A DNA stretch of 64,000 nucleotides. Origin: Fomitopsis serialis (Eukaryota > Basidiomycota > Agaricomycetes > Polyporales > Fomitopsidaceae). The stretch spans positions 186,001 through 250,000 of the forward strand of contig NW_025955003.1 in assembly GCF_022376445.1 (NCBI RefSeq), read 5' to 3'. The notes beneath the pieces were generated by a model, which did not search any database, was not told the origin of the DNA, and worked only from the letters and a program-made list of their open reading frames with translations. The position numbers and the translations under genes are program-made. Positions 23,799 through 35,135 of this stretch are shown here, piece by piece (positions within the stretch are counted from its first letter, which is position 1; each line of letters opens with the position of its first letter).

Positions 23799-26700
23799 TC
23801 AAAGTGCCTGTCCGATCTCATTTTGACCTCCGAAAGTATTGGTACTTGGTTCCCGAACCAAACCTCCTGGACGTGGAGGAGAGAGAAAGCCATTAAACTG
23901 CTGAGAACTCTGAGAATCGTCGAAATAGGAATTAAGCACAGACAACTGTTCTGGTGTTACGTCGGTCGGAGGGACCGGGAAGTCTGAGAGCCCAGACATT
24001 CTGGACATACCCGTTCCGGATGTCATGTAACTGGAACGTGCTGCGTCAGACACTGGAGCACCAAGGCTGGAGTAGGTAGAATCGATGCGCGGAACGGCGA
24101 CATTTTGGCTGGAACGCTCCTCATTGCCGCGGGAAGGTTTACGAAGGAGAGCATGGTGGACGAACGCTGTGGACTGGAGAGGGCAGCCGGTGTTGACAGA
24201 GCTTCAATGCTGCCGACTCGCATGTGACCCGCTACAGAACCAATCAATGGTCAACACAAGGAAGATCACATGAATCTGAGGACTTACTATCCGACTCTTC
24301 ATAGGAAGCATACTGAATAATGGAGGAAGCCCGCGAAGACTCCTCGACGTCCTCTGGAACGTTGATCGTAGGCTGCGCGAGCGACGCGGTCCGGTCGATC
24401 GGAAAGCGCAGGGGAGGTGACGAGGCTTCAGGGTGTGCTTCGATCAGACGTTGGGCCAGACAGCACCACATTGGGATTAGGGCTGGCCTCCTCTGGACGT
24501 TGTCCACGAAGTCCACCAAACCGCCTTCCCCACATGGGCGACGCCTCGGAATCATCCATAGAATCTCGCGAGATCTGGCGCAGTTCGTCGATATCATCGG
24601 CCAGCTGACGAGCGAGGGTCGTCAGGCCACTGACACTCCGCGTGCTGACACCGCTACTCGGTTGCCGCGACGGTGTCGGTGGACTGAAAGTGTCGAGACG
24701 GGCCTCCTCAGGCGTCTCCGGCCTAGGCGGAGGCTGATAAAATAGATCACGGAAGCGCTCCAGGTCGTCGGACGCGTTGAATGAACGCGGAGACAGCGGT
24801 GGCGAAGAGTCGTGCGAGATCATACCGGGAGACGAACCAGAGGATTGGCCGTTAGTCGTGAGTCGCTCTTCGGTGGGCTGTGCGCGGAATGAAGGCGGGT
24901 TCACGGAATCCATGGGCGACGAGGCCAAGGTGTGATTCGAGGACGAGCGCGTCGCCTCTCGACGACGCATGCCAGGGCGCAACCGCTCAGAAGGGTCCTC
25001 GAGCGGCACGGGCGGTAGATCAGCAGGCATAGGACGAGTGTCCGCGCGTTGACCCGATCTGTCGGTGTTCCGAAGGTGATCCAAACTTTCGCTGGTCCCC
25101 AGACCACTGTCGACGCTGCCCCTATCCCTCAACGTCTCCGTCAAGGCATCCGCAAAGCCCCATTCGCTCATGCGCCGGGACTGTGCGACATACGGGTGAG
25201 ACCGAGCGCCAGAACTGAGACCGTCTGCCTTCTGTTCCACAGGATGCACCATGATGAAGGGCGAATAACGCAGCTGTTCAGGCTGAAACTCGCGAATATG
25301 ACCCGGCGTGATCTCCGCGAACATGCTGCTTGTCGTGTCCGCCTGGACCTCGATCATCTGCCCACCTTCGTCGGTCGGAGGGTCCACAGTGACAGCGGGC
25401 TGCATAGAGGCCTGCGGCGCCTCCTCTATAGCCCACGCAGGGGAGGCCGAAGCATACGGATGGTTCGCCTGCGCAAAAGGTGCGTACGGATGGACGAGCA
25501 CGGGCTGCCTATGTCGCTCGAGACCTTCATCGCCGGCTGCCTGCTCATGCCGCGTGTCTGAGAGTCGCGGCTCAGATCTCTCAGGTTCTGGCGACGACGA
25601 ACGCATCGGAAATGTGGCTCCCTGCGCATACGGATGCGCTGGAAGTCTGAGGCGTTCACGACCCCCATAGTGCTGCCTAGCCTGCTCGTCAGAGGGCGTG
25701 GGTGTCGAGATAGCGATACCAATGGGGCTCTCGCCAGAGCTCGACGGCACGGGCGACAAACCGTGCAAGCCACCAAGTCCTATATGAACCGTCTGCGCAA
25801 CACCGTGCTCGGGAGATGCTGGCGTGACGAGCACGACGTTGTCCTGATGTGCGTCCCGCCGCGCCTGGTCCTGCAGCCTGAGCACACGCGTGTCCTGCCG
25901 CCGGTGCGCGCCGTCTTGCATGTCCGGGGCACCTGCCTTCTCGTCCGTCTCCCTTCCGCCCTCAAACACCCGCTCCGCGCTCGCAAAACCACAGAAACCC
26001 GCCGCTGTCGACGCCGTGTTCTTGACGAGCCGGAGCGCCGACTTGCCCAGGGAAGGCGTCCGTTGATGGTGGCCCGCGCCGGAGCCGGTCCACATGAACG
26101 ACTCCTCCGTGCGCCCATGCGAGGACGTCGCGGTCCCGGCCGAGTTCGAGTGCGCGTGCGAGCGCGTACGTCCGTGCGAGTGCGACGTGACCGTGCTGAT
26201 CCCGACGCCGCCGCTGGTGAATGTCGCTGTACCGGGGTCCTCGGACGTCCTGAAGCCCTGCGACTTGACTCGCGCAGCCGCACATTCACCGTCGGCGGGC
26301 GTGACTGGTTGCCGAGTAGCGTGCGCTGCGTGAGCATGTCCATGGCTGACGTGCGCCCTCGTGCGGGGAATGGTGCGCGGAACTGAGCGTCTTCGCGCGG
26401 GCGCGCGACATGGACCTAGCACGCTTGTTCTGGAACGAGCGTGTCGCTTGGGCCTGCCATGCCTCGCGATCGGCTTCGAGCTGCCTGCCCTCCTCGAGGA
26501 CCCTGTCAAGGGAGCATGTGAATACATCGCTGACAAGCCAAACGTGGCAGACACCATGGACGCCATTAAGGGCGCCCGCACGACACGATTGATGGAAGGG
26601 TAAATTACAAAAAGGAGAGCGACAGTCACATACTTCATCAGTGAGGGGCGCTGGACTGGGCAGTGCCAAATCGTCCAGTGCGAAGCTCTCGGTCTTGGCG

Positions 26701-27968
26701 GCTTGAAACTCGACGGCGGCATACTTATACCCACACCGTGTCTATCTCCGCTACTGCGTCCCACACCCACTGCTTGCCTCTGCTCCTCCACTGTCACTCG
26801 AGAGGGCCCTGCGATCGGTTCCACTGTACTCGCCCGCGGTCTTGTGTTCTGCGCCGCCAACAACGGTTCATGGCTGTCAGCGCGGTCCAGCCCATGGGAA
26901 GATCCTGTCGTGGGCTCCTTCTCCGCGCGCGACTGATAGTACGTGATCGTATTGGGCTGTACCGGGCTGTCCGGAGGGCTCACGATCCGGCCACTGCCGC
27001 CGCCTGGGTCTACACGAATGGCGAAGCGTGGGCGAGGCAGGATCAGAGCATCGCACCACGTCTCCGGGGACAGCCAGCGTTGTTTCCCCTTGGGCGTCGG
27101 CGGAGCGGGAGAGCGCGGCTGGGATGTCGTCTGGGGATTGCGCAGGTTGGGCGTGGAGATGGAGCCCCGGATCGTCAGCCGGTTGCGCGGCGTAGGCTGC
27201 AGGAACGCGGTGGTGGCGGCGGGAGCGTACGCGAGGGCCGCTGCGGGGCCACTTTGATTTTGGACGGCGGGGGACGCCGGGCGTGAGGGGAGGGTGCGCG
27301 GGGCGGGGAAGGGGCGGTGGCGGTGGTAGAGTACGGAAAGGCGTATGGGTGGCGGCGCAGGACCATCGACTCCGGCGCGTTCTCCGTCGCGGCGGCGCAT
27401 GGTGGTCCGTGCTGCCCGACGCCTGGCGCGTGAGCTGGCCCGCTGAGGAGGAGTGTCTGATCGTCAGACCCCGCCGTGTGCCCAAGGAGAGGATGCTCGC
27501 CAGGCTGTGGCGGGTCGTCTCGGGCTTCGGCTGGGCTTCCTGCGGCTCCCGCACAGGCACCGGGGCCTCGCCGACGCCGCCCGCGTGGATGATAGAGTTG
27601 ACGCTCGGTCTGGGGGTGTTGCGCGTGGAGAAGGAACGATGGCGGGGCGTAGGTGCAGACGAAGACGCGAGAGTAGCCGCATCGGACTTTGCGCGATCGC
27701 GGGACGTGCGGGCGTACCGGTCTTCTCTCTTCGTCGCCTGCGGGTCCTCTGCCAGCCAACCACTCACCAGATTGCCCCAGCTGTCCCTCTCCACGACACT
27801 CTCAGGCATCCCGCGGGGAGGTTCGTACGGCCCGTTGTACGGGATGTACCAGTCTTCTTGGGTGGGTGGCTCGACGTCGGGCTCGCGGGCGAGTGGTGAA
27901 GACGGGCCGCTGCGGATGAGGCGGGAGATGCGGGAAAAAGGAGAGTGGTTCTGTGTCTTTGCCGCCAT
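23799..27968 (-). CDS. Unrecognised large disordered protein with repeated HPYA motif
   Basis: I do not recognise a family. The start at 27968 opens MAAKTQNHSPFSRISRLIR, followed by a Pro/Arg/Ser-rich N-terminus. The only compact block is near 27.05 kb (RWLSPETWCDALILPRPRF). An intron (about 26.64-26.52 kb) leads to a short coil (VLEEGRQLEADREAWQAQA) and a His/Ser-rich stretch. The remainder is low-complexity Ser/Pro sequence with a short polar helix (LARQLADDIDELRQIS) near 24.58 kb. It ends EIGQAL at 23799 after further small exons around 24.3-24.0 kb. The motif HPYA/HPYV occurs five times. The reading frame changes by -1 near 27.4-27.56 kb, 27.25-27.33 kb and 24.13 kb, and once more near 26.35-26.4 kb. 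One frame stays open for 990 codons, but the others carry better protein in places. It may be a scaffold or signalling protein; nothing proves a role. Confidence 0.65.
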
Positions 27969-29267
27969 TCATGGGTGCCCGAGAGCGAGGGGAACGAGTG
28001 ACAGATTGAAGGAGCGGAAAGTGATCCGGGCACTGCGCCTCTGTCACTGTCGTGAGTGACAACTGTCTCAGATTCGGCCTGAACACACGACATACCTCTC
28101 GCCGACGTGTTGCAGCTTGGAGGGCTCAGCGCGAGATGGTTGTGGGTTGGACGCAACGCAAAGTCCGGAAGAAGAACGACGCTTCGGCTAATCGACTCGC
28201 CACCGCCAGCTCAGCGTCGTCCGTGTTTCATCGACCAAATGAGACACACCTTTGTTTTTCACCCTCCAGAATATTCAATATATACGTGGCCTGCGCGACG
28301 AACAATGAGCAAATCAGCCAGGCAGGACGATCACTGTTGTCGGTGTTCGACGCCCAAACTCGGTGCATACAGTACATCAGCACGTGACAATCTGTATGCG
28401 ACCGTCGAGCAACTGAACACATCTCGTTTCTCATTATAACTACTGTGTGGGGCCTGCAGCATATAGTATCCTCGAGCTTGGAGCTTGAAAGCTTGGAGTC
28501 CAGAGGAAAAATAATAACACGGATACTGCACAGTCTGCGCACATGAAAGTCCATGATTATCTCAACGAGCTTACCAAAGAACCTTTAGAATCGATCGCCA
28601 GAGTAGTCTCAGGGAAGTAGTTATGATATAGTAAGAGGACCAAAGGCTATCGTAATTACGGCTCACGAAACTCTATGTAGCTCCTCTCTTTGAGACAGAA
28701 TGTTGGGTAATCATGAAGTGAAGAGACATAGATTTCGAAAGAAGGACTTAGTAGTTACCTGCGTGCCAATCCGAGACACAGGTGTGGATTGCACCACTGT
28801 TGTTCACTTTAGTGTCCCGAAAGCTCTCTAGCCAACGGAACTAAAGCCAACGGAAGGCTGGAATGCATACATTGTACAAAACCCTGATATGAACATTTTC
28901 AGCTCCCTCAGTACTTGATCTATATAATGTTTTAGTACTTCAGATCGGCCCTTCTCGTGCTTGCCTAGTACTGAAATACCGTTGTAGCCACGCACCCTCC
29001 TTATGAATCTGTGTGATGCACTTCGAGCGAAGGACCATCCGCTCCCGCCTCAGCCTGCAAAGATTTGCAGGGAATGATCAGTGCGTCGTGAGCCATTATG
29101 GCTGCTCACCGACCATGTCTGCTTGACGGACAAGTATACTAGTAACAAGTATGCTATTAGGTCATTATCATCACATAGACTGACATACCGGACATGATAC
29201 CGAGAGCGAAGCAGCCAAGTATTCAGTCCATTACGCGATGCGACAACACCAAAAACATGCGTACGAG
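27969..29267. other. Intergenic region
   Basis: About 1.3 kb between the promoter side of the HPYA-motif gene and the 3' end of the next minus-strand gene. From about 28.25 to 29.0 kb it is AT-richer with only short frames. I see no RNA gene or repeat. Confidence 0.4.
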
Positions 29268-30101
29268 TCAACCTATGATCTTGGGTAGATCCAGCGTATC
29301 GACTTCCACCTCGGCAGCCGACGTCTCTCCTCTATGGATAGGGACCGTAAAGCGGAGACTCCGCTTCCCCGGTCGCACTAGCATGCAAGTCAGTCCGTCC
29401 TTCAAGACAAACTTCTCCTCGCCTGGTCGTATATCACGTGTTTGAACGCCGAACTTATTCTCGATTGACCTTAGCTGCATAGATCCCACTGATAGCCACG
29501 GAGTGGTGGGGTCAGACAACGACCAGAGCTCGTATTCGAAGGGTGAGTTCGTTGGCTCGCCGGTTTCGGTGTGCACGAAGTCGAGGCAGAATTCTCGCGC
29601 AGTGACAACGCCGGGCCATAACCGTATAGAGTAGTCACAGTCGGGAATGGGGCGAACGTAGACATGACGCTGACCAGGGCGGGGTTTACGCTAATTCAAC
29701 ACGGTCAGCAAAATTATGACGCGGAACATCCGAAATGCTCATAAGACATACCCCAGTGACCTGCGCAGGCTGATCGAGCAACTCTTCGCAAGCTTTGATG
29801 GATAGCGTAGTTGCTTCTTCAACAGTGGAGCAGCCCTCTGGCCATCCCGCATACTCGATCCGAATCATGTCGTCCAGCCAAGCGTAGACTTCCTCGTTCG
29901 ATAGAGGACCATGGTATTCACCCCCGCCAACGTACTGATGTCGTAATCATTCCTGGGCATTATCCCGGGGTATAGCCTGTGGACTACCTCGAGACAATAA
30001 TCGCGCATAGTCCCCTCATCCTCAAGTGGAGCCACAGCTGAAGTCAAGGAAGCCTGTGGCGTTGGCTCCGGCTCGCTTGGCCTATCTGTCATGCATTTCA
30101 C
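29268..30101 (-). CDS. Unrecognised protein of about 255 residues
   Basis: No family recognised. It starts at MKCMTDRP (30101) or MTDRP (30092). The first part is acidic and helical (MRDYCLEVVHRLYPGIMP), then GGGEYHGPLSNEEVYAWLD and a helical stretch (LSIKACEELLDQP). An intron with donor GTATGT and acceptor TTAG (about 29754-29695) leads to a beta-rich C-terminal half: RHVYVRPIPDCDYSIRLWPG, FEYELWSLSD, KFVLKDGLTCMLVRPG, ending at 29268. A -1 shift at about 29938 separates the first exon segment from GGGEYHG; restoring one base gives one coherent protein. The C-terminal half looks like a compact all-beta domain. It could be one of the many orphan families of agaricomycetes. Confidence 0.6.
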
Positions 30102-31638
30102 AGAACGCCGGGGCTTGTCATTATACGGCTGATATTGTTCGGAACAATGGTCACAATATTAATATTGCACTCGAATGAAAGACAGGGGCGTACCTTCAAA
30201 ACCGCTTTCGTGGCACCTCGAGCTCGGGACGCTGGCATGACGAATGGCAGTCAAAACTTGGTGGAAAGATGCCACGTAACCAAAGATGGGAGCAAGCGGC
30301 TTAGAACTAGATGTGGTGAGAAATTGGCACGGGTGAGCTTTGCTGCAAGAGCCGCGACATACATACGTACGTATTACAGGCTTCCTGTAACCAGAACCGA
30401 CAAGTATGGCGTGCCAATGCAATGCATCTTCTAATGTTGGCCAACCTCGGTACATACTTAGACGTTGCACGGTCTCGTGCCGAGCGTCTACCTCGAGTCT
30501 GCTAGCGCCCAACTTGACAATCCCGTCATCAAAGAAACGAGTGCAGCAGAATGACTCAATTCCGTAATAAAAGGTACGGGACTGCCTCGTCGAAAGACAT
30601 TGAAAAAAAAAATCGAGGGTATGTATATCGTCTGCTCGCTGAACGTTGAACGTTTGAACTCTCGGAGGAAGACAGAAGAGACTCGGAAGATAGCTTGCAC
30701 GTCCTTATATGGAGCTCCGGATATGACGTCGTCGGGATGATCGAAAGTGAGGCATTTTAGCGCCTTGCCGTCTACTTACTTACGGGGTTTACCAGCACGT
30801 GTAAAGTCGCGCAAGCTTGAACGCCGAAACATACCTAGAACAACGCACGAGAGTCAACGTCAGCCGCGGAAAGCGTACAAAAGAGACACAGCACTGGGAT
30901 TGTCATACTTGATGAACTCGGCCGGCTAGAAATTTGCGCACAATGTTGTTCGTTACTATTAGCATGGCATGTCAGTTTTCCGCATCGCGCTCACCGCCAT
31001 AGTGGCACCGGTCATTCTCAGTCAAGTCTAAGCCTCCTACAGCCTACTCATCGCAACACCCAGAGCAGATGTCCACAACTCCCTTGTGACCGTCGTTTAA
31101 TGGTATGCCTTGAGGTGAATCAGAGCTCGTCGTGCAGTACTGTCGATCACATCCACGGTGAGTCGGACAGATAGCATTGAAGAGTGAGTGCGAACCGTGA
31201 TTTGTATACAAGCCCTTCATAAATACAAGCGGTGGAGATATCTAGTATCACGATGCGCGCACTCAGGCTTCTTCCGGATTCGTTTGTCAACCTATGTAGC
31301 TTTCCTTCGCATTCACCGGCCGGAGCGTCGCAGAGCGGCTTCCTCTAGATCCCCATTTAAGAATCATGCCTTCACCTTTGACCGAGCGTGAGACGTACCG
31401 TCGAATTGAAGCGTCCGACAGAACTCCGGAGACTGCAGGTAGCGATGAATCCTCTCGCCTTGCCAACTGGGGATCGGCTGCACCGCGCGGTCACTGCCAT
31501 CGCCCTCGACCCGTCCCCAAGTGGTCTTCGAGGGGCCGCTTGGTTTCGACTGATCATCGATGCCCTCGACATGCTGGAAATAGAACCGAAGCGAGGGTAT
31601 TGAAGAAATGTGGACGCGCTCCAGTCGCTGCAGCAAGC
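30102..31638. other. Intergenic region
   Basis: Contains a 10-nt A run at about 30603 and scattered short frames. The plus-strand frame at 31366-31638 lies beside the 3' end of the F-box gene and shows no features of its own. No gene supported. Confidence 0.4.
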
Positions 31639-32853
31639 CTAGCCATGTTTCGCGCGATGGTCCCCGATTATTTTGGTGGACCACATGAACACGTATGCAA
31701 CAGAGCTGCGAGGACGACAGCGAAGGGGAAACATTCTCCTACATTGGCGAGCATCTATGAGTATTAAATTGGAGACAGTAGATGTGTCGCGTACCATCCA
31801 TTGGGTCATTGCTGCATGCGCGTCTTCGGTTGTGATCGTCCAGATAAGGTACCTTATTCTTGACGACTTTGCTGAGATCGTCTGTGCCAATGCCATGCAG
31901 AACTCGGTGCAGCGCTCAACCTGGTACAAGCTCAACTCCAGCACGGCGGCGGCGGAAACATGTTCGGGATCTACTTCCGCAGGACAGAAGTTTTGCCGCT
32001 CGTTGGTTAGACGCAGGTAATCGCTGCGGATGCCTAGGGCTGGGATGAGACGAAGGTACTTTGGCTGAACCGATACATAGTCCAAGTGTCGTTGCTCCAC
32101 GTGACGGCCAGGGTCCTGTGGGCCGACTTGGGGACTGAGGATCGTCAACCTGCGTATGTTGGGGAACAGGATGAGACAGGGATATACGGCACTGAGGTCG
32201 AGGTCCAGGACTTCTAGCTGTGGATAGGCCCCAGCGAGTTTGGAGATAAGCTGCCGCTCAGATACTGTACTACCGAACTGGAAATTACTGAGTCTGAGCC
32301 GCTTGACGCTGCCAAGCACGGCGGCTTCAGCTATGCGTAGTAGATGACGGTCGAGGATCGATATGGACAATGATAGACATGCCGTCTCCGGCCTATAACT
32401 GATCATTTTGTGCAGGACATCGGATGTTTTTGCCTCGATATCGAACAGGCGGATGTGTGAGAGATCCGGCAGTGCAGCCAAATACTCTCCGACCAGCGTA
32501 TTGCAGCAGATGGCCTCCTCACAACGGTGGACCTCCAGAACCTTCAACTCCCGCGCGTGCTCGAAGATGCCTACCAGCGCATTGAGGTCTGGAGGCTCCC
32601 AGGCTGCTCCTCTAGTCGGGCCATAGATAGTCAATCCCCGAGGCCAGATCAGGCGATTGTCGATGTTGCGGATGAGGTGGTCGTGCATCTTGACTAGCTA
32701 TTCCATGGTATAAACAGTGATCGACTCGAACACATACCGCCGTGCGATCGCATGCAGATGTCGAGACACCGACGAGAGAGGGAGGCATTCCGGGGCGGAA
32801 AGCATGTCGGCGATGATATGGAGGATGTCGTCGTTGAGAGTGAACAAACTCAT
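31639..32853 (-). pseudogene. F-box/LRR-like protein gene interrupted by one in-frame stop
   Basis: F-box proteins of this agaricomycete type are substrate receptors of SCF ubiquitin ligases. A continuous minus-strand frame starts at 32853 with an F-box: LNDDILHIIADMLSAPECLP, then LSSVSRHLHAIARRY. A leucine-rich segment follows (ELKVLEVHRCEEAI, LRLSNFQFGS, LEVLDLDLS, IRRLTILSP), ending RAKHG at 31639. The only break is TAG at 32700-32698, in the linker VYTME-stop-LVKM just after the F-box. The frame is identical on both sides (32853 to 32688 is 55 codons), so this is a substitution, not an indel. No intron with proper spacing removes it. Either the gene is dead, a short F-box peptide is made, or the base is wrong (GAG or CAG expected). 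Translation from the ATG at 32688 would give a 349-residue protein without F-box. Confidence 0.7.
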
Positions 32854-33540
32854 GATGGTAGCGAGGAGAAGTGGTATACAGGGCGCGGAAAGTTGTTTCG
32901 TCGAGAACCGAAATGACCCAGCGCGGTCAATGTGCGAATGTCGAACGACGTACTTACGCGCGTGCCTGACATCGTCGACTCGGAGGCACGTGTTCGTAGA
33001 CTAGTAAGTTATGCAAAATGATAATAAGTACTGCAGGTATTTCTCATTCAACCAACTGACCGCGAGGAGAGACGGACGCCGTAAGTATTAGGTCGGATGA
33101 GATGTTTAATCGTAGCCTGACACACGCAGACTGAATTCTGGGTGTCTTCACTTCATATCTCGACACTGCCGAGCTGATGACGACGGTTTGACTAGTACGG
33201 GTCTTGAAGTGGGTCTCCGAACAGCGGCTTCAACTAGGCTGGTACTACAGTACGTACTGACCTGGACCGGTGACCCGCCAGACACCTTCTCTCGGCCAGA
33301 AGAGCACTTCCCGGGAGAAGGCGATGTTCCAGCTCAATTCCAGCTCGGTCTCAGAAGAACAGTGCAATGCAGAGGCTTGCGCTGAACCGGCGGTGACGTC
33401 ACCCATGTGGAAGGCTCCTAGCATACAAATAGTGCACCGCCGGGTCAACCCAGACTGCCTGAAGACAGTCGCACAACCACGAGTGTCGCGCCGAGTTTCC
33501 TTACAATCCATTCGACGACCCGAAAGCAAGAAGAGTTCCA
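32854..33540. other. Divergent intergenic region
   Basis: Lies between the F-box gene (minus) and the dehydrogenase (plus). It should carry both promoters. No gene-like frame is seen. Confidence 0.4.
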
Positions 33541-34893
33541 ATGGCCGACGCCGTACTGAACCAGCTAAGCGCAGCCAACGCATTCGATCTGCGAGGTGTT
33601 GTTGCAGTCGTGACGGGCGGAGGTTCGGTCTGTAGACCATGTCTTCTGAAGGCTGTGCCGACTACTGACTGATTCCTGAGAACAGGGTATTGGTTTGATG
33701 ATAAGCTCGACGTTGTTGGCGAACGGCGCTACGGTGTATATCATTGGTCCCAAACAAGCAGACTTGGACAGGTCAGTGGGGTGTGAGCAGGGAGCTAGAT
33801 GCGCACTCACTTACGACTTCTTCAGAACCGTAGCTGTGTATAACGAGGCCGCCGAAAGGACCGGGCGTTCCGGCCGGATGTATGGCCTGGAAGGCGACAT
33901 CAGGAGCAAGGTACGTCAGGGCGCAATTAATGGTGGTATGGTACACTGACTTCTGAATAACCCGGCGACTGGGCAGTCGGAAGCACTGCGCCTAGCGGAT
34001 GAGATCGGCAAGAGGGAGGGACATGTCACGGTGCTGTTCAATAACGCAGGGTATGCCACATACTCGCATCACACTGGGCAAGTTGTTCATATGCCGCAGC
34101 ATACTCGACGGAGTATCTGCCCGTCCGGTGGCGAACACTGCTGAAGCATTCCGCGCGGCGTACTTCGACGCCGTCTCGCAGGAGCAATTCGACAACTCCC
34201 TCAGGACGAACGCCGTCGGCCCGTACTGGTTCACCTTCGCGTTCTTGCCGCTGCTTGAGAAGTGGAAGAAGTATGAAGGCGGCAGTCGGAAGTTCGCCCC
34301 GCAAGTCATCATGACGTCCAGCATGAACGGGTGGACGAAGGTAAGAGCCATTAGGGATCTCCGCTTGACGACCTTACGGAGATACACTGACCGTGCTACC
34401 TTCTGTAGGACCTAAATACCGCAGGGCGATCGTACCCCTACATGTTCTCGAAGGCGGCCATCGGACAGGCTACAGCCACCCTAGCAAACGAGCTGCTTCC
34501 GCTCGGTATCCGGTCAACGGCATAGCACCCGGTATGTCTCGGTCAGTCATCCTTGCGGCGAATGCGGTTGACACTCCCATGCAGGCTTGTTCGAGACGGA
34601 AATGACCGCGCCGGGGAGCGCTGACGCCGTCGGCCAGTCACGCATACCAGAAGGAGTGAAGCAGAACTTCGAGGTCCCCGCAACGCAGCCGCCTTTGTGC
34701 CAGGAGGGAGAGCCCCGTACGGCGGGTCGAACAGGGACGTGGGTTCCCTGGCGTTGTTCCTCGTCGGGAACTGGTTCGTCAACGGGGAGACGGTACTTAT
34801 TGATGGAGGGGTGAGTGCCGGATTGTCGTCCAGTCCAGTATCAATCTGAACATCGGCTCGTCAGACTATGCTTGTGCACCTTCATCGTACTGA
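33541..34893 (+). CDS. Short-chain dehydrogenase/reductase (SDR)
   Basis: NAD(P)-dependent oxidoreductase of the classical SDR type; the substrate cannot be told. Six or seven exons assemble: ATG 33541, LRGVVAVVTGGGSGIG across an intron at 33628 (the TGxxxGxG cofactor motif), LANGATVYIIGP, LFNNAG across 34050 (NNAG motif), ILDGVSARP, APQVIMTSSMNGW (catalytic Ser region), SYPYMFSKAAIG (YxxxK catalytic pair), LLPLGIRVNGIAPG and LFETEMT. Two -1 shifts occur near the end. At 34713-34716 (CCCC) one more C joins EGEP to YGGSNRDVGSLALFLVGNW. At 34879-34880 one more C gives the family-typical ending HPSSY with TGA at 34891-34893. With those bases restored the protein is a standard SDR of about 300 residues. 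Confidence 0.9.
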
Positions 34894-35135
34894 GATAACG
34901 TGGGCATTAGACGTGAGCCGACGACGTCGCTATGAATATGGCAGACGCACCGGCACATTCGATCCAAGACCCCGCTCAGCCAGAAGCCCTCGTGCAGCCA
35001 GCGTAGTTCCAGTATTAGCAACAATTGCATTGCTCAAGCTAAATGATACAGTAATTGTGAGTGATACATGCCATCATGTGTGAACGCGTTGCACAAATGT
35101 CCGTCCGATAACCCAAGCTCCCTAAAAGTGAGATG

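Noticed and set aside
25634..26386. Long plus-strand frame opposite the HPYA gene
   Set aside because: Arg/Val-rich composition typical of an antisense shadow in GC-rich DNA; no motif or splice structure.
24428..27400. A single 990-codon minus-strand open frame taken as one protein
   Set aside because: It runs through an obvious intron (near 26.6 kb) and through places where another frame carries the HPYA motif or the coil; only parts of it are real.
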